Shown: piece by piece, positions 15,986-22,564 of the stretch
How positions within the stretch are numbered: the first letter of the stretch is position 1
Layout of the letters: every line of letters begins with the position of its first letter
Source: JAADHY01 sp964428935
GTDB lineage: Bacteria > Planctomycetota > Planctomycetia > Planctomycetales > Planctomycetaceae
NCBI GenBank assembly: GCA_964428935.1
Contig: CAYSAG010000052.1
Coordinates: 1 to 22,568 of the forward strand
DNA: 22,568 bases
Direction of reading: 5' to 3'
Translations under genes and position numbers: made by a program
Notes under the pieces: model-generated
The model's database searches: none
Told to the model about the DNA's origin: nothing
The model's input: the letters and a program-made list of their open reading frames with translations, nothing else

Positions 15986-16561
15986 TCACCCGCCGGCCAA
16001 CATTCGAATGACGGCAAACAGCACGTTCCAGCCGATGCCGAACAGAATCGACAGCCCGAAAATCTTCCACCCCTTTTCTCTTCCCAACAGGATGTAAATC
16101 AATCCACCAATGCAGGCAATGCCCGGGCACAGAATGCAGGCCAGCCAGTCGGTGGCCAGCATTTCCTCGTCGGAGGCTTTTTTCTTGGCCTTCTTCTTGA
16201 GCCGGGCGTCGAAGATTTCTCCGCAAAAGCGGCACTTGGCTGCGGTTGCGGCAATCATTTCGCCGCAGACGGGACAAGGCCGGCGGTCCGCCACGGCCGC
16301 GCCGTAGTCGCCGACTCCCTGCAAGCCGTAAGTGTCGAAGTCGTCTGTCGAGCCGTAGTCTTCGTAATCCTCGTAGTCCTCGTAGTCTTCGTAGTCCTCT
16401 TGCGGCGAGGCCGGCGAGGCGTCGACCACTTCCGCGTCGTAAACCGGCTCGGGAATCCGCAACACCTTGCCGCAATTCGGACACTTCGCCTTCTTGCCGG
16501 CTGCCGAGTCCGGAGCCCTCAGCTTCTTGCCGCAGTTGGGACATTTTCCGGTAATTGGCAT
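15986..16561 (-). CDS. Two-zinc-ribbon membrane protein with (EDY)5 acidic tract
   Basis: The protein has 191 residues; the ATG at 16561 coincides with the ribbon start. An MJ0042-type ribbon (C7, C10, C27, C30) is followed by an acidic Tyr-rich linker with five EDY units (about 55-69), a UPF0547/DZR-like ribbon (C96, C99, C110, C113), a Lys-rich patch (121-128), and two TM helices (about 138-159 and 166-188). It resembles the 236-residue RING-like neighbour with the RING domain removed. Both termini probably face the cytoplasm. It starts 47 bases after the FHA gene. It is likely a membrane adaptor; no enzymatic motif is visible. Confidence 0.8.
   Translation of the reverse strand: MPITGKCPNCGKKLRAPDSAAGKKAKCPNCGKVLRIPEPVYDAEVVDASPASPQEDYEDYEDYEDYEDYGSTDDFDTYGLQGVGDYGAAVADRRPCPVCGEMIAATAAKCRFCGEIFDARLKKKAKKKASDEEMLATDWLACILCPGIACIGGLIYILLGREKGWKIFGLSILFGIGWNVLFAVIRMLAGG
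16355..16399 (-). repeat. Five tandem 9-bp repeats encoding EDY
   Basis: Five head-to-tail 9-bp units (plus-strand form GTAGTCCTC or GTAGTCTTC, one GTAATCCTC) run without interruption. They differ only at third codon positions and encode Glu-Asp-Tyr five times in the 191-residue protein. Confidence 0.9.
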
Positions 16562-16608
16562 GGACGACTCTCCGTCTTGGCCGCGCTCGACCCGGCGTCG
16601 ACGTCTTT

Positions 16609-17691
16609 TCACCCCTTTCGCGACTCGCGCACGGCAAACTCCAGAATCGTTTGTCCCAGCACAATTCGGTCGCCCGGCTGCAGCCAGTGCCGGTCGACCG
16701 GGTAACCGTTCACGTAGACGCCTTCCCGCGTGTTGCAGTCGACAATCTCGTACCGTCCTCCGCGGTTGTAAATGACGGCGTGACGCGGCTCCACCTTCTC
16801 GTCCTTGAACAGGTAAATGTCGGCCTTGGGCGAGCTGCCCAGGACGGTCGCCTCGCGGTACAGAACGAACTGCTTGCCCGCCAACGGGCCGCGACGCATG
16901 AGCAACCACGCCGTCTTCGTCCAGCCCTCCACCAGTCCGACGAACGCCCCGACGAAAAGACCAATGCACGTGAACCCGACCGCGCGGCTGACCAACGCTT
17001 CGCCGTGGACCACCCCACCCAGCATGCAAATGGGGTCGAACAGCAGCCCGCCCAGCAGTCCCCCCAACACGCCGCCGACGACTCCGTTCAAAACCACCTG
17101 CTTTTCCCGCAAGGCCAGTCCTTGGCCGACACCAGCCGGAACGCTGGCCACCGCCCACGCTCCCGCCCGACCCATCATGAAAATCAGCAGAGCCAGTCCG
17201 GTCGGCATTTGGCCCGGTTGCGGGTTCTCCCAGAACAGCACCGCCAAATCGGACATGACTCCGAAAATGACATCGGCCACGAACAGGCTGACCAGCCCAC
17301 CGGCAAAGCCCACGGCCAGCCCGACCGCTCCGCAAACCAGAGCGCGTCCCACGTTCCGGCAAATCAGCCCGTCGGCCGTCCCCAGGAACAAGCCAATGAA
17401 CGCGGCGACCGTGGGAAAAATCAGGTAGTTCACGAAGCTACTCTCGGCCTGGCCGGGCAGCCCCTCCCCGTAGAACGGTTCCAGAATGGCCCACGCCACG
17501 AAGGCTCCCAGCCCGCCGGCCACGCTCAGGTAGAAACAGCTCGAGTACAGCAAGCGCTGCAGAAACGGCTCCGGCGGCAGGTCCTCCGTGCCGCGGCGCA
17601 GTTCCCGCTCAATGGCCAGCTGCTGCTCCACAGCCGGCGAGTACAAGTCCTGCTTCGTAATGCGGATTGGCTCGTTGGTTTGGCTGGCCAT
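16609..17691 (-). CDS. Multi-pass membrane protein with C-terminal FHA domain
   Basis: The protein has 360 residues from the ATG at 17691; no good ribosome site precedes it. Residues 1-45 are hydrophilic. About 50-255 hold several glycine-rich hydrophobic segments (near 48-70, 86-108, 115-142, 165-190, 200-225 and 235-255). Residues about 274-354 form an FHA domain, seen in VLGSSPKADI, the PRHA motif, VDCNTREGVYVNG and LQPGDRIVLG. FHA domains bind phosphothreonine peptides, but here the usual Arg after the first Gly is Ser (G285-S286) and the usual S-R-x-H is P-R-H. Phosphopeptide binding may be weakened or lost. It lies between the JAB gene (83 bases) and the zinc-ribbon gene (47 bases). A membrane docking role is inferred. 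Confidence 0.85.
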   Translation of the reverse strand: MASQTNEPIRITKQDLYSPAVEQQLAIERELRRGTEDLPPEPFLQRLLYSSCFYLSVAGGLGAFVAWAILEPFYGEGLPGQAESSFVNYLIFPTVAAFIGLFLGTADGLICRNVGRALVCGAVGLAVGFAGGLVSLFVADVIFGVMSDLAVLFWENPQPGQMPTGLALLIFMMGRAGAWAVASVPAGVGQGLALREKQVVLNGVVGGVLGGLLGGLLFDPICMLGGVVHGEALVSRAVGFTCIGLFVGAFVGLVEGWTKTAWLLMRRGPLAGKQFVLYREATVLGSSPKADIYLFKDEKVEPRHAVIYNRGGRYEIVDCNTREGVYVNGYPVDRHWLQPGDRIVLGQTILEFAVRESRKG

Positions 17692-17742
17692 TTTTCGTTG
17701 TAGTTCGACCGCGTTGAGGGAAAACGCGACGCCAACCCAGCC

Positions 17743-17768
17743 GCGTCGGGCCGGGACCGCGTCGACGC
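17743..17768 (-). other. Inverted repeat after the JAB stop
   Basis: GCGTCG (17743-17748) and CGACGC (17763-17768) form a 6-bp stem with a 14-base loop, starting 6 bases after the JAB-gene stop. No T-run follows. In this GC-rich context it could be chance. Confidence 0.25.
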
Positions 17769-17774
17769 TGCGTG

Positions 17775-19106
17775 CTACTGAGTCTGGCTGTTTGTCTTGT
17801 CTGACCCGCCGGCAGTGCTGTCGCGCTTGCTGGTCCCTTGTCCCCGCGCCGCTGACCGGTCTTCGTTTCCCGAATGTCTTTCCGTCGGTGGGCTTTTCTC
17901 TGTCGGCTGGTGTTGCGGGCCGGACGCTCCTGCAGCGTCAGGCCCGTCGGCTGTCGTTCGCAGTTGGTCGTCCAGCGGAACTCGGGACAGCGCCGCCAAT
18001 TTCTCGGCCAGTTGTTCCCGCACAGCCCGCTGCTCTTCTTCCGTCAGGCCGTAGACCGCCTGCAGGTCGCTCAGAAACTGCTGCACCAGGCTCAGCCGGT
18101 CTTGCAAAGCCCGTCGGCGCTGCGAGGGCGTCAAAGGTGGCTTTTCGCCCGCTTTTGTCTCGGTCGTTTTCGGCCCGGCCGTTTCCCGCTCGGCCAGCTC
18201 CAGCCCGTCCAGCTCTTTCGAAACAGCGGCCAGCTCCCGTTTCACGGCTTCCAGGTTCTGCGTCAAGCCGGGACGGAGCCCTTTCCACAGACCGTAGTGA
18301 GCGACGGTCCCTTCAATCAGTCGGAGTCGTTCCCAGTCCGACCGCAGTCCGCGGAACAGGTAGCCGAGAGCGAAGCCCAGCAGCAGGAGCGCGCCGGTCA
18401 CCACGGTGGGGCTCAGCCCTCGGACCGGTGCGGCCCACGGCGGACGCGGGCGGCCGGCCAGCGTGGACTGGGGGCCGGTCGGTTCGGCGTCGACCACTTC
18501 GTCCGAATCCGCTTGGTCGGCGGTGTTGGCTTGAGCGTCGGAACCGTCGACGGAGCCGGAGCCGTCCGTCACCAACCGGTCGCCGACCCAGTAGTGCGAG
18601 CAGCGGACGGGCCGGCCGTCCCGCCACACGAACACGCCCTCCCGTTTGCGGACCGGGTCGACCACCAGCGCAATTTGCCCGGGGTTGCTGAAGAAGTGCT
18701 GGTGAATGAACAGGTCGCGGTCGGACAGGAAGACGCCGAAGTCGGGGTGCGAATGGTACCAGCCGACAATGCGCAGCTCGCTGAACTGCTCGTCCATTTG
18801 ACGGTTGATTCGAGCCCACGTTTCGTGCGTGAAGGTGACTTGCGTGAACTGGCTGTCGGTGGCTTCGGCTCGAATCATTTCACACACGCAGACGTACGGT
18901 CCGTTTTCGTCTTCGCCCCAGTAGCCGACCAGCACGCCGCCCACTTCGACGGCCGTCGTTTCGGCTGCGTGTTCGTGGACGCGCCGGTGAGCGTCTGGGC
19001 TGAAAAAGACGCGGAAGTCCTGGCGACCGGCGGCCGGAAAAGGCTGTCGGCGAAGCTGCGACCGGTCGATTTGTCGGACGTCCGGGCTGTGACTGGCTTC
19101 CTCCAT
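17775..19106 (-). CDS. Membrane-anchored JAB/MPN (JAMM) metalloprotease, candidate Ubl isopeptidase
   Basis: The protein has 443 residues; the ATG at 19106 has AAGGGG 6 bases upstream. The full zinc-binding JAMM motif is present: Glu54 in AVEVGG, then H118-S-H120-P and S128-x-x-D131. This is the catalytic set of Rpn11/AMSH-type deubiquitinases, which cleave isopeptide bonds next to the modifier's C-terminus. The JAB domain covers about 30-180. An acidic linker leads to one TM helix (about 234-252), then a charged, probably coiled-coil region (about 255-385) and a polar tail. The N-terminal enzyme probably faces the cytoplasm. The gene follows E1 by 94 bases. Because the Ubl already ends in Gly, removal of the modifier from targets is the likelier role. 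The periplasmic placement of the tail is inferred from one TM helix. Confidence 0.92.
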   Translation of the reverse strand: MEEASHSPDVRQIDRSQLRRQPFPAAGRQDFRVFFSPDAHRRVHEHAAETTAVEVGGVLVGYWGEDENGPYVCVCEMIRAEATDSQFTQVTFTHETWARINRQMDEQFSELRIVGWYHSHPDFGVFLSDRDLFIHQHFFSNPGQIALVVDPVRKREGVFVWRDGRPVRCSHYWVGDRLVTDGSGSVDGSDAQANTADQADSDEVVDAEPTGPQSTLAGRPRPPWAAPVRGLSPTVVTGALLLLGFALGYLFRGLRSDWERLRLIEGTVAHYGLWKGLRPGLTQNLEAVKRELAAVSKELDGLELAERETAGPKTTETKAGEKPPLTPSQRRRALQDRLSLVQQFLSDLQAVYGLTEEEQRAVREQLAEKLAALSRVPLDDQLRTTADGPDAAGASGPQHQPTEKSPPTERHSGNEDRSAARGQGTSKRDSTAGGSDKTNSQTQ

Positions 19107-19112
19107 TGCGAA

Positions 19113-19118
19113 CCCCTT
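19113..19118 (-). promoter_or_regulatory. Ribosome site that fixes the JAB start
   Basis: AAGGGG on the minus strand lies 6 bases before the ATG at 19106. The frame is open to about 19241, inside the E1 gene, but that extension is Arg-rich and lacks a comparable site. Confidence 0.65.
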
Positions 19119-19160
19119 GTTGCGACTGCCACGGCCGAGCCGGCGACTGAGGGCGTCCAA

Positions 19161-19196
19161 CCGTCGGCGGACGGACGGCGGACCGACGGCCGACGG
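19161..19196 (-). other. Inverted repeat after the E1 stop
   Basis: CCGTCGGC (19161-19168) and GCCGACGG (19189-19196) form a perfect 8-bp stem with a 20-base loop, beginning 4 bases after the E1 stop codon at 19201. No T-run follows. Confidence 0.35.
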
Positions 19197-19200
19197 GACG

Positions 19201-20427
19201 CTAGCGGGACGGCGTCTGAGCCGCCGGGCTCGCACCGTCACGGCACTCCGACGGCTCGTCTTCCAAACACCCCAGCACCCGCCCTCGGTCGCCGGCCAAC
19301 TCGTAGAACCGTTGCTCCAGGCCGCGTCGACCGACCACCACGTCCCACGGCGGAACCCCCAACTGGCTCAAGGTTCGGTCCAGGAAGTCTTCGTCGCCCG
19401 AGAGCGTGTGGAACAAGTGCGGCACTCGGTTCTCGCCGCAAACGGGGCAGCGAGCCTCCTGTTCGGTGACGCGAGCGAGCGAAGTGAGCACGAGCGTCTC
19501 GCGTCCACACTTCGGACACTCCAGCGACCGCAACAAGTCGTTGTTGAACTCCACCACTGCGTCGGGCCCCAGGTCGCTGCGGACTTTTTGTAGCAGTTCA
19601 CCGGCCGTCGTTTCTTCCACCGACCAGTCCAGCACCTCCACCGGCTCGTACGGCTCGTGCGACGGGCAGTCTGGCTTCTGCGAGTAACTCACGACGTAAC
19701 TCTGGTGCGTCTGGCCGTCGAAAACGAACCCCTTGCCGACCAGCGTCTCCAGCCCGTGCAAGTACTTGACCGCCTCTTGACACTGAATGCCGGCAATGAC
19801 GGAAGCGGTGGTGGGCGTGGTGGGAACCTTTCCTTGCTCCAGCTCGGACCGAGACAACAGAGCACAACTGCGGCGGGCCTCCAGCATTTTCCAGTCGACT
19901 TCGCTCATGGTGCACTCGTAGCACGGCCCGCACGCGGGGTCGAAAACCCGAGCCACCCCCTGCAACCGTTCAATGGCTCCGTCAATCCACACGGTGCCGG
20001 CCCGCGCCGCGGCGCGGTTGATGGCCACGCGAGCTTCCCGGTTGTCGAGCCCGGCCAGGACCACGTCGGCCCAACGGAACAGTCCCAGCCCGACGTCGTA
20101 AACCACGTTGCCGTGAAACGGCCGGACCCGCAGGTCCGGGTAGATTTCCACCGCCCGGCGCGCCGCCACGTCGACCTTCCGTTTTCCGCAGTCCTCCGGA
20201 CGGAACAGAACAGAGCGGGACAGGTTCGAGCTCTCGACCTGGTCGAAGTCGATCAGAAAAACTCGGCCGACGCCCAGCAGAGCCAAATTCTTCAGAATCT
20301 CGTTGCCCAGCGCACCGGCTCCCACCACGACCACTTTGGCCGCGGCCAGGCGTTGCTGGTCCCACCACGAAATGAGCTCCAAGCGGGCGAACCGCTCGTT
20401 GCCCGAAAGTCGCAGAATCTCGCTCAC
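19201..20427 (-). CDS. E1/ThiF-like Ubl-activating enzyme with zinc-binding C-terminal domain
   Basis: The protein has 408 residues from a GTG at 20427 with GGAG 6 bases upstream. The adenylation domain (about 8-245) shows the G-x-G-x-x-G loop (36-41), D60, the S-N-L-S-R motif with Arg71 and Lys84, and LAGLDNREAR (124-133). The motif C169-x-x-C172 is half of the usual ThiF/MoeB zinc site. Cys188 in RRSCAL, 16 residues later and before VPTTPTTASV, is the best candidate for the thioester cysteine. Residues about 265-380 form a separate domain with C304-x-x-C307 and C327-x-x-C330; I do not recognise it. It is neither a rhodanese nor a clear E1 ubiquitin-fold domain by eye. The gene starts 30 bases after the Ubl, which strongly suggests translational coupling and partnership. 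Confidence 0.92.
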   Translation of the reverse strand: MSEILRLSGNERFARLELISWWDQQRLAAAKVVVVGAGALGNEILKNLALLGVGRVFLIDFDQVESSNLSRSVLFRPEDCGKRKVDVAARRAVEIYPDLRVRPFHGNVVYDVGLGLFRWADVVLAGLDNREARVAINRAAARAGTVWIDGAIERLQGVARVFDPACGPCYECTMSEVDWKMLEARRSCALLSRSELEQGKVPTTPTTASVIAGIQCQEAVKYLHGLETLVGKGFVFDGQTHQSYVVSYSQKPDCPSHEPYEPVEVLDWSVEETTAGELLQKVRSDLGPDAVVEFNNDLLRSLECPKCGRETLVLTSLARVTEQEARCPVCGENRVPHLFHTLSGDEDFLDRTLSQLGVPPWDVVVGRRGLEQRFYELAGDRGRVLGCLEDEPSECRDGASPAAQTPSR

Positions 20428-20433
20428 AGGCCT

Positions 20434-20437
20434 CTCC
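20434..20437 (-). promoter_or_regulatory. Ribosome site supporting the E1 GTG start
   Basis: GGAG on the minus strand, part of GGAGAGG, lies 6 bases before the GTG at 20427 and within the 30-base gap after the Ubl stop codon. Confidence 0.65.
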
Positions 20438-20457
20438 GCTACTTCCCGTCGGTCGCG

Positions 20458-20730
20458 CTAACCGGCTGTGATTTCCGGCTGCAGGCGCAAAATGTCGCCG
20501 CTTTGCACGCCAGCTTGCTCCAGCGTCTCGTCGTCCAGCAGCTGGCGCCCGGTCGCCTTGTGGTGCAGCTTGTAACTCATCAGTTGGCCGTCCGGGCTGT
20601 TGCGCGGCAGGTTCATTCGGTCAATCAAGACGGCAATCAGACGCTTGACCTCGGCGTCCGAGGGCACCTCGACGGTCTGCCGCTTGTTGCCGGTCGCGTC
20701 CCAGACTTCGATTGTCAAGTTGCTGCTCAT
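20458..20730 (-). CDS. Ubiquitin-like (YukD-like beta-grasp) protein, candidate modifier
   Basis: The protein has 90 residues; the ATG at 20730 has GGAAG 6 bases upstream. The beta-grasp order can be followed: strand 1 (5-11), strand 2 (17-24), helix (26-41), strand 3 (50-57), T-G-R-Q-L-L turn (60-65), short helix (68-73) and last strand (79-85). The pattern around G78-D-I-L-R-L-Q matches the last strand of ubiquitin, followed by a five-residue tail ending in Gly90. The end is Ala-Gly, not Gly-Gly, and nothing follows the Gly, so the protein is made ready for adenylation. Lysines are few (16, 29, 54, 58). It is the first gene of the operon, 30 bases before E1. A structural YukD/EsaB-type non-conjugated role is the alternative, but the E1-E2-JAB context argues for conjugation. 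Confidence 0.9.
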   Translation of the reverse strand: MSSNLTIEVWDATGNKRQTVEVPSDAEVKRLIAVLIDRMNLPRNSPDGQLMSYKLHHKATGRQLLDDETLEQAGVQSGDILRLQPEITAG

Positions 20731-21070
20731 GGCTGGCTTCCGGTGCTACCGATTCAGACGGCGCACGCTCCCTGTCCACAGCCGTCCAACGCGGAAAGGC
20801 CTCGCAGAAACTGCGACCGGTGCCCTTCGCCAGCGTCGACGTTGCGAAGCAGACTTTCGCCCAAGTTCACAAAGAGATGCCTGCAGAGACCGCCAGTAAC
20901 TACCACTACCAAACCGCAACACCGCGCACAAGCGGAAACGCCACGGCGAGACCACGCGGCGACCGAAACGCGTCGGGTGACGAGACGACGGCCTTCGCCA
21001 GCGCTTCAGCTTGGTGCGGAGCTCCGTTGGCAGCGAGGACCGACTGAGCCGGCCCGTTTGGCAAAGCCTC
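20731..21070. other. Gap between pyruvate kinase and the Ubl operon, probable promoter region
   Basis: This 340-base stretch lies between the pyruvate kinase stop and the Ubl start, both on the minus strand. Its length suggests that the operon's promoter is here. The least GC-rich part is about 20860-20940, but I see no convincing -35/-10 pair or sigma-54 site. No T-run terminator follows pyruvate kinase. Short open frames across the gap lack ribosome sites and familiar protein features. Confidence 0.45.
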
Positions 21071-22564
21071 TCAATGAACGACGTGCACGCTAATGGAGTT
21101 GTGTCGGGTTTCGTTCGACGTCGTGCCCCACAGGACGACGACGCGGTCGCCCGGCTGGAGCGGAAAGGCCGTCTGCGTTTTCAAGTACTCCAACAGCTGG
21201 GCGTCGGTCTGGGTTGGAGCTCCCGGCAGAGGAGCCACGCCCCAGTACAAGCACATTCGGTTCAGCACCGTCTCGGACTCACTGATTCCCACGACCGGCA
21301 CCGACCACCGCTGTTTGGAGAGCACCAGAGCCGTTCGGCCGCTGGCGGTGGCCACGACCAACGCCTTGGCTTGCAGGTCTTCGGCCAGTCGGCCGGCAGC
21401 GAAACAGATTCCCTGAGTGATTTCGCTGACGCCGCTGGCTCGGTGAGCGGGCCACAGGTGGTCGGTGGCACGTTGTCCCAACGACTCGGTCGCGCGAGCG
21501 ATTCGGTTCATCATTTTCACGGCCTGAACCGGGTACTGGCCAATGGCGGTTTCGCCGGAAAGCATGCACGCGTCGGCTCCGTCCAGCACGGCGTTGGCCA
21601 CGTCGGTCGCCTCGGCCCGTGTGGGCAGTTGCGAGTGCTGCATGCTTTCGAGCATTTGTGTTGCCACAATGACCGGCTTGTACTGACGGTGGCACACCTC
21701 AATGATTTGCTTTTGCACCAACGGCACGCGTTCAATGTCGATTTCGACCCCCAAGTCGCCTCGCGCGACCATGACCGCGTCTGCCCGCTGGACAATGGCT
21801 TCCAAGTTCTCCACCGCTTCCGGCTTTTCAATCTTGGCAACAATGTGTGCCGACGAGCCGCGCTGGTGCAGCAGGGCCCGCAGTTTGTCGACGTCCGCCG
21901 CCTGGCGGACGAAGCTGAGGCCGACGAAGTCGACGCCGTTGGCCGCTGCCCAGCGAGCCCGCTCGCGGTCTCGTTGCGTCAGCGCCGAAACATTCAGCCG
22001 AACGCCCGGCAAGTTCACCCCTTGTCCGCTGCGGACCCGTCCCGGCTGAACCACGCGGCACTCGACCACGTCGGGCCGTTTCGTTTCCACGACCAGCGAG
22101 ACCGTGCCGTCGGCCAGCAGCACGCGGTCTCCAACCTGCAGCTCGTCGACCAACGGTTCGTACGTGACGGCCAGCTCGCCCGGCCGAGCGGCTTGCTCCC
22201 GAACGAACCGAACCGTTTGGCCGGCCGCGCAGTCGAACGGGTCCTGCGGAAGTTTTTTGAGCCGAATCTTTGGTCCGGCCAGGTCGACCAGCGTCGCCAC
22301 CGGTCGTCCCGCCAGTTCGCTCGCCTTCCCAATCCACTGCAGCCACCGGTCGTGTTCCTGGGGCGTTCCGTGAGCTGTGTTGATTCGAAAGACGTCGGCG
22401 CCCGCAACAACCAGCTCCACCAGCCGCTCCACACTCGCGACGGCCGGCCCCACGGTGGCCACGATTTTCGTGTGGTTGAAGTTCGGAAAGAGACTGGCGG
22501 GCGAGCGGGCGTTGAGTTCAGTCCCATGGCCTCGTATCTGATCGTATCGGTCAACGCGGCCCAC
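21071..22564 (-). CDS. pyk: Pyruvate kinase (5' end uncertain)
   Basis: The enzyme converts phosphoenolpyruvate and ADP to pyruvate and ATP, the last step of glycolysis. HTKIVATVGPA near residue 31, DLAGPKIRL, the B domain, the catalytic-lysine region AKIEKPEAVENL (near 240), the signature MVARGDLGVEI (near 264), TQMLESM, and the regulatory C-terminal domain ending near VVLWG are all visible. From the GTG at 22564 it has 497 residues, slightly longer than the usual 470-480. The 5' end is at the window edge, so the real start may be upstream. Transcription runs toward the Ubl operon. It is a housekeeping neighbour with no obvious link to conjugation. Confidence 0.95.
   Translation of the reverse strand: MGRVDRYDQIRGHGTELNARSPASLFPNFNHTKIVATVGPAVASVERLVELVVAGADVFRINTAHGTPQEHDRWLQWIGKASELAGRPVATLVDLAGPKIRLKKLPQDPFDCAAGQTVRFVREQAARPGELAVTYEPLVDELQVGDRVLLADGTVSLVVETKRPDVVECRVVQPGRVRSGQGVNLPGVRLNVSALTQRDRERARWAAANGVDFVGLSFVRQAADVDKLRALLHQRGSSAHIVAKIEKPEAVENLEAIVQRADAVMVARGDLGVEIDIERVPLVQKQIIEVCHRQYKPVIVATQMLESMQHSQLPTRAEATDVANAVLDGADACMLSGETAIGQYPVQAVKMMNRIARATESLGQRATDHLWPAHRASGVSEITQGICFAAGRLAEDLQAKALVVATASGRTALVLSKQRWSVPVVGISESETVLNRMCLYWGVAPLPGAPTQTDAQLLEYLKTQTAFPLQPGDRVVVLWGTTSNETRHNSISVHVVH

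Noticed and set aside
16355..16399. Tandem repeat considered as a CRISPR or mobile-element signature
   Set aside because: Units are 9 bp, contiguous, without spacers and in frame as EDY codons. No CRISPR array, transposase or integrase was seen anywhere in the window.
15077..16705. Plus-strand open frame spanning three minus-strand genes
   Set aside because: It crosses gene boundaries and gaps, shows no domain, and the minus strand carries clear Cys-rich and membrane proteins.
19107..19241. N-terminal extension of the JAB protein back into the E1 gene
   Set aside because: The extension is Arg-rich, overlaps E1 and lacks a ribosome site, whereas the ATG at 19106 has AAGGGG at ideal spacing.
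12814..20730. Assignment to an antiphage Bil-, CBASS- or Bub-type system
   Set aside because: Those loci share Ubl/E1/E2/JAB parts, but here there is no nucleotidyltransferase or effector, the JAB is membrane-bound, and RING, FHA, HtrA and propeller genes are added beside pyruvate kinase. Defence cannot be excluded but has no specific support.
20731..21070. Possible promoter elements such as TTGTGC with TAGTGG on the minus strand
   Set aside because: The match to known -35/-10 or sigma-54 consensus is poor and similar words are expected by chance.
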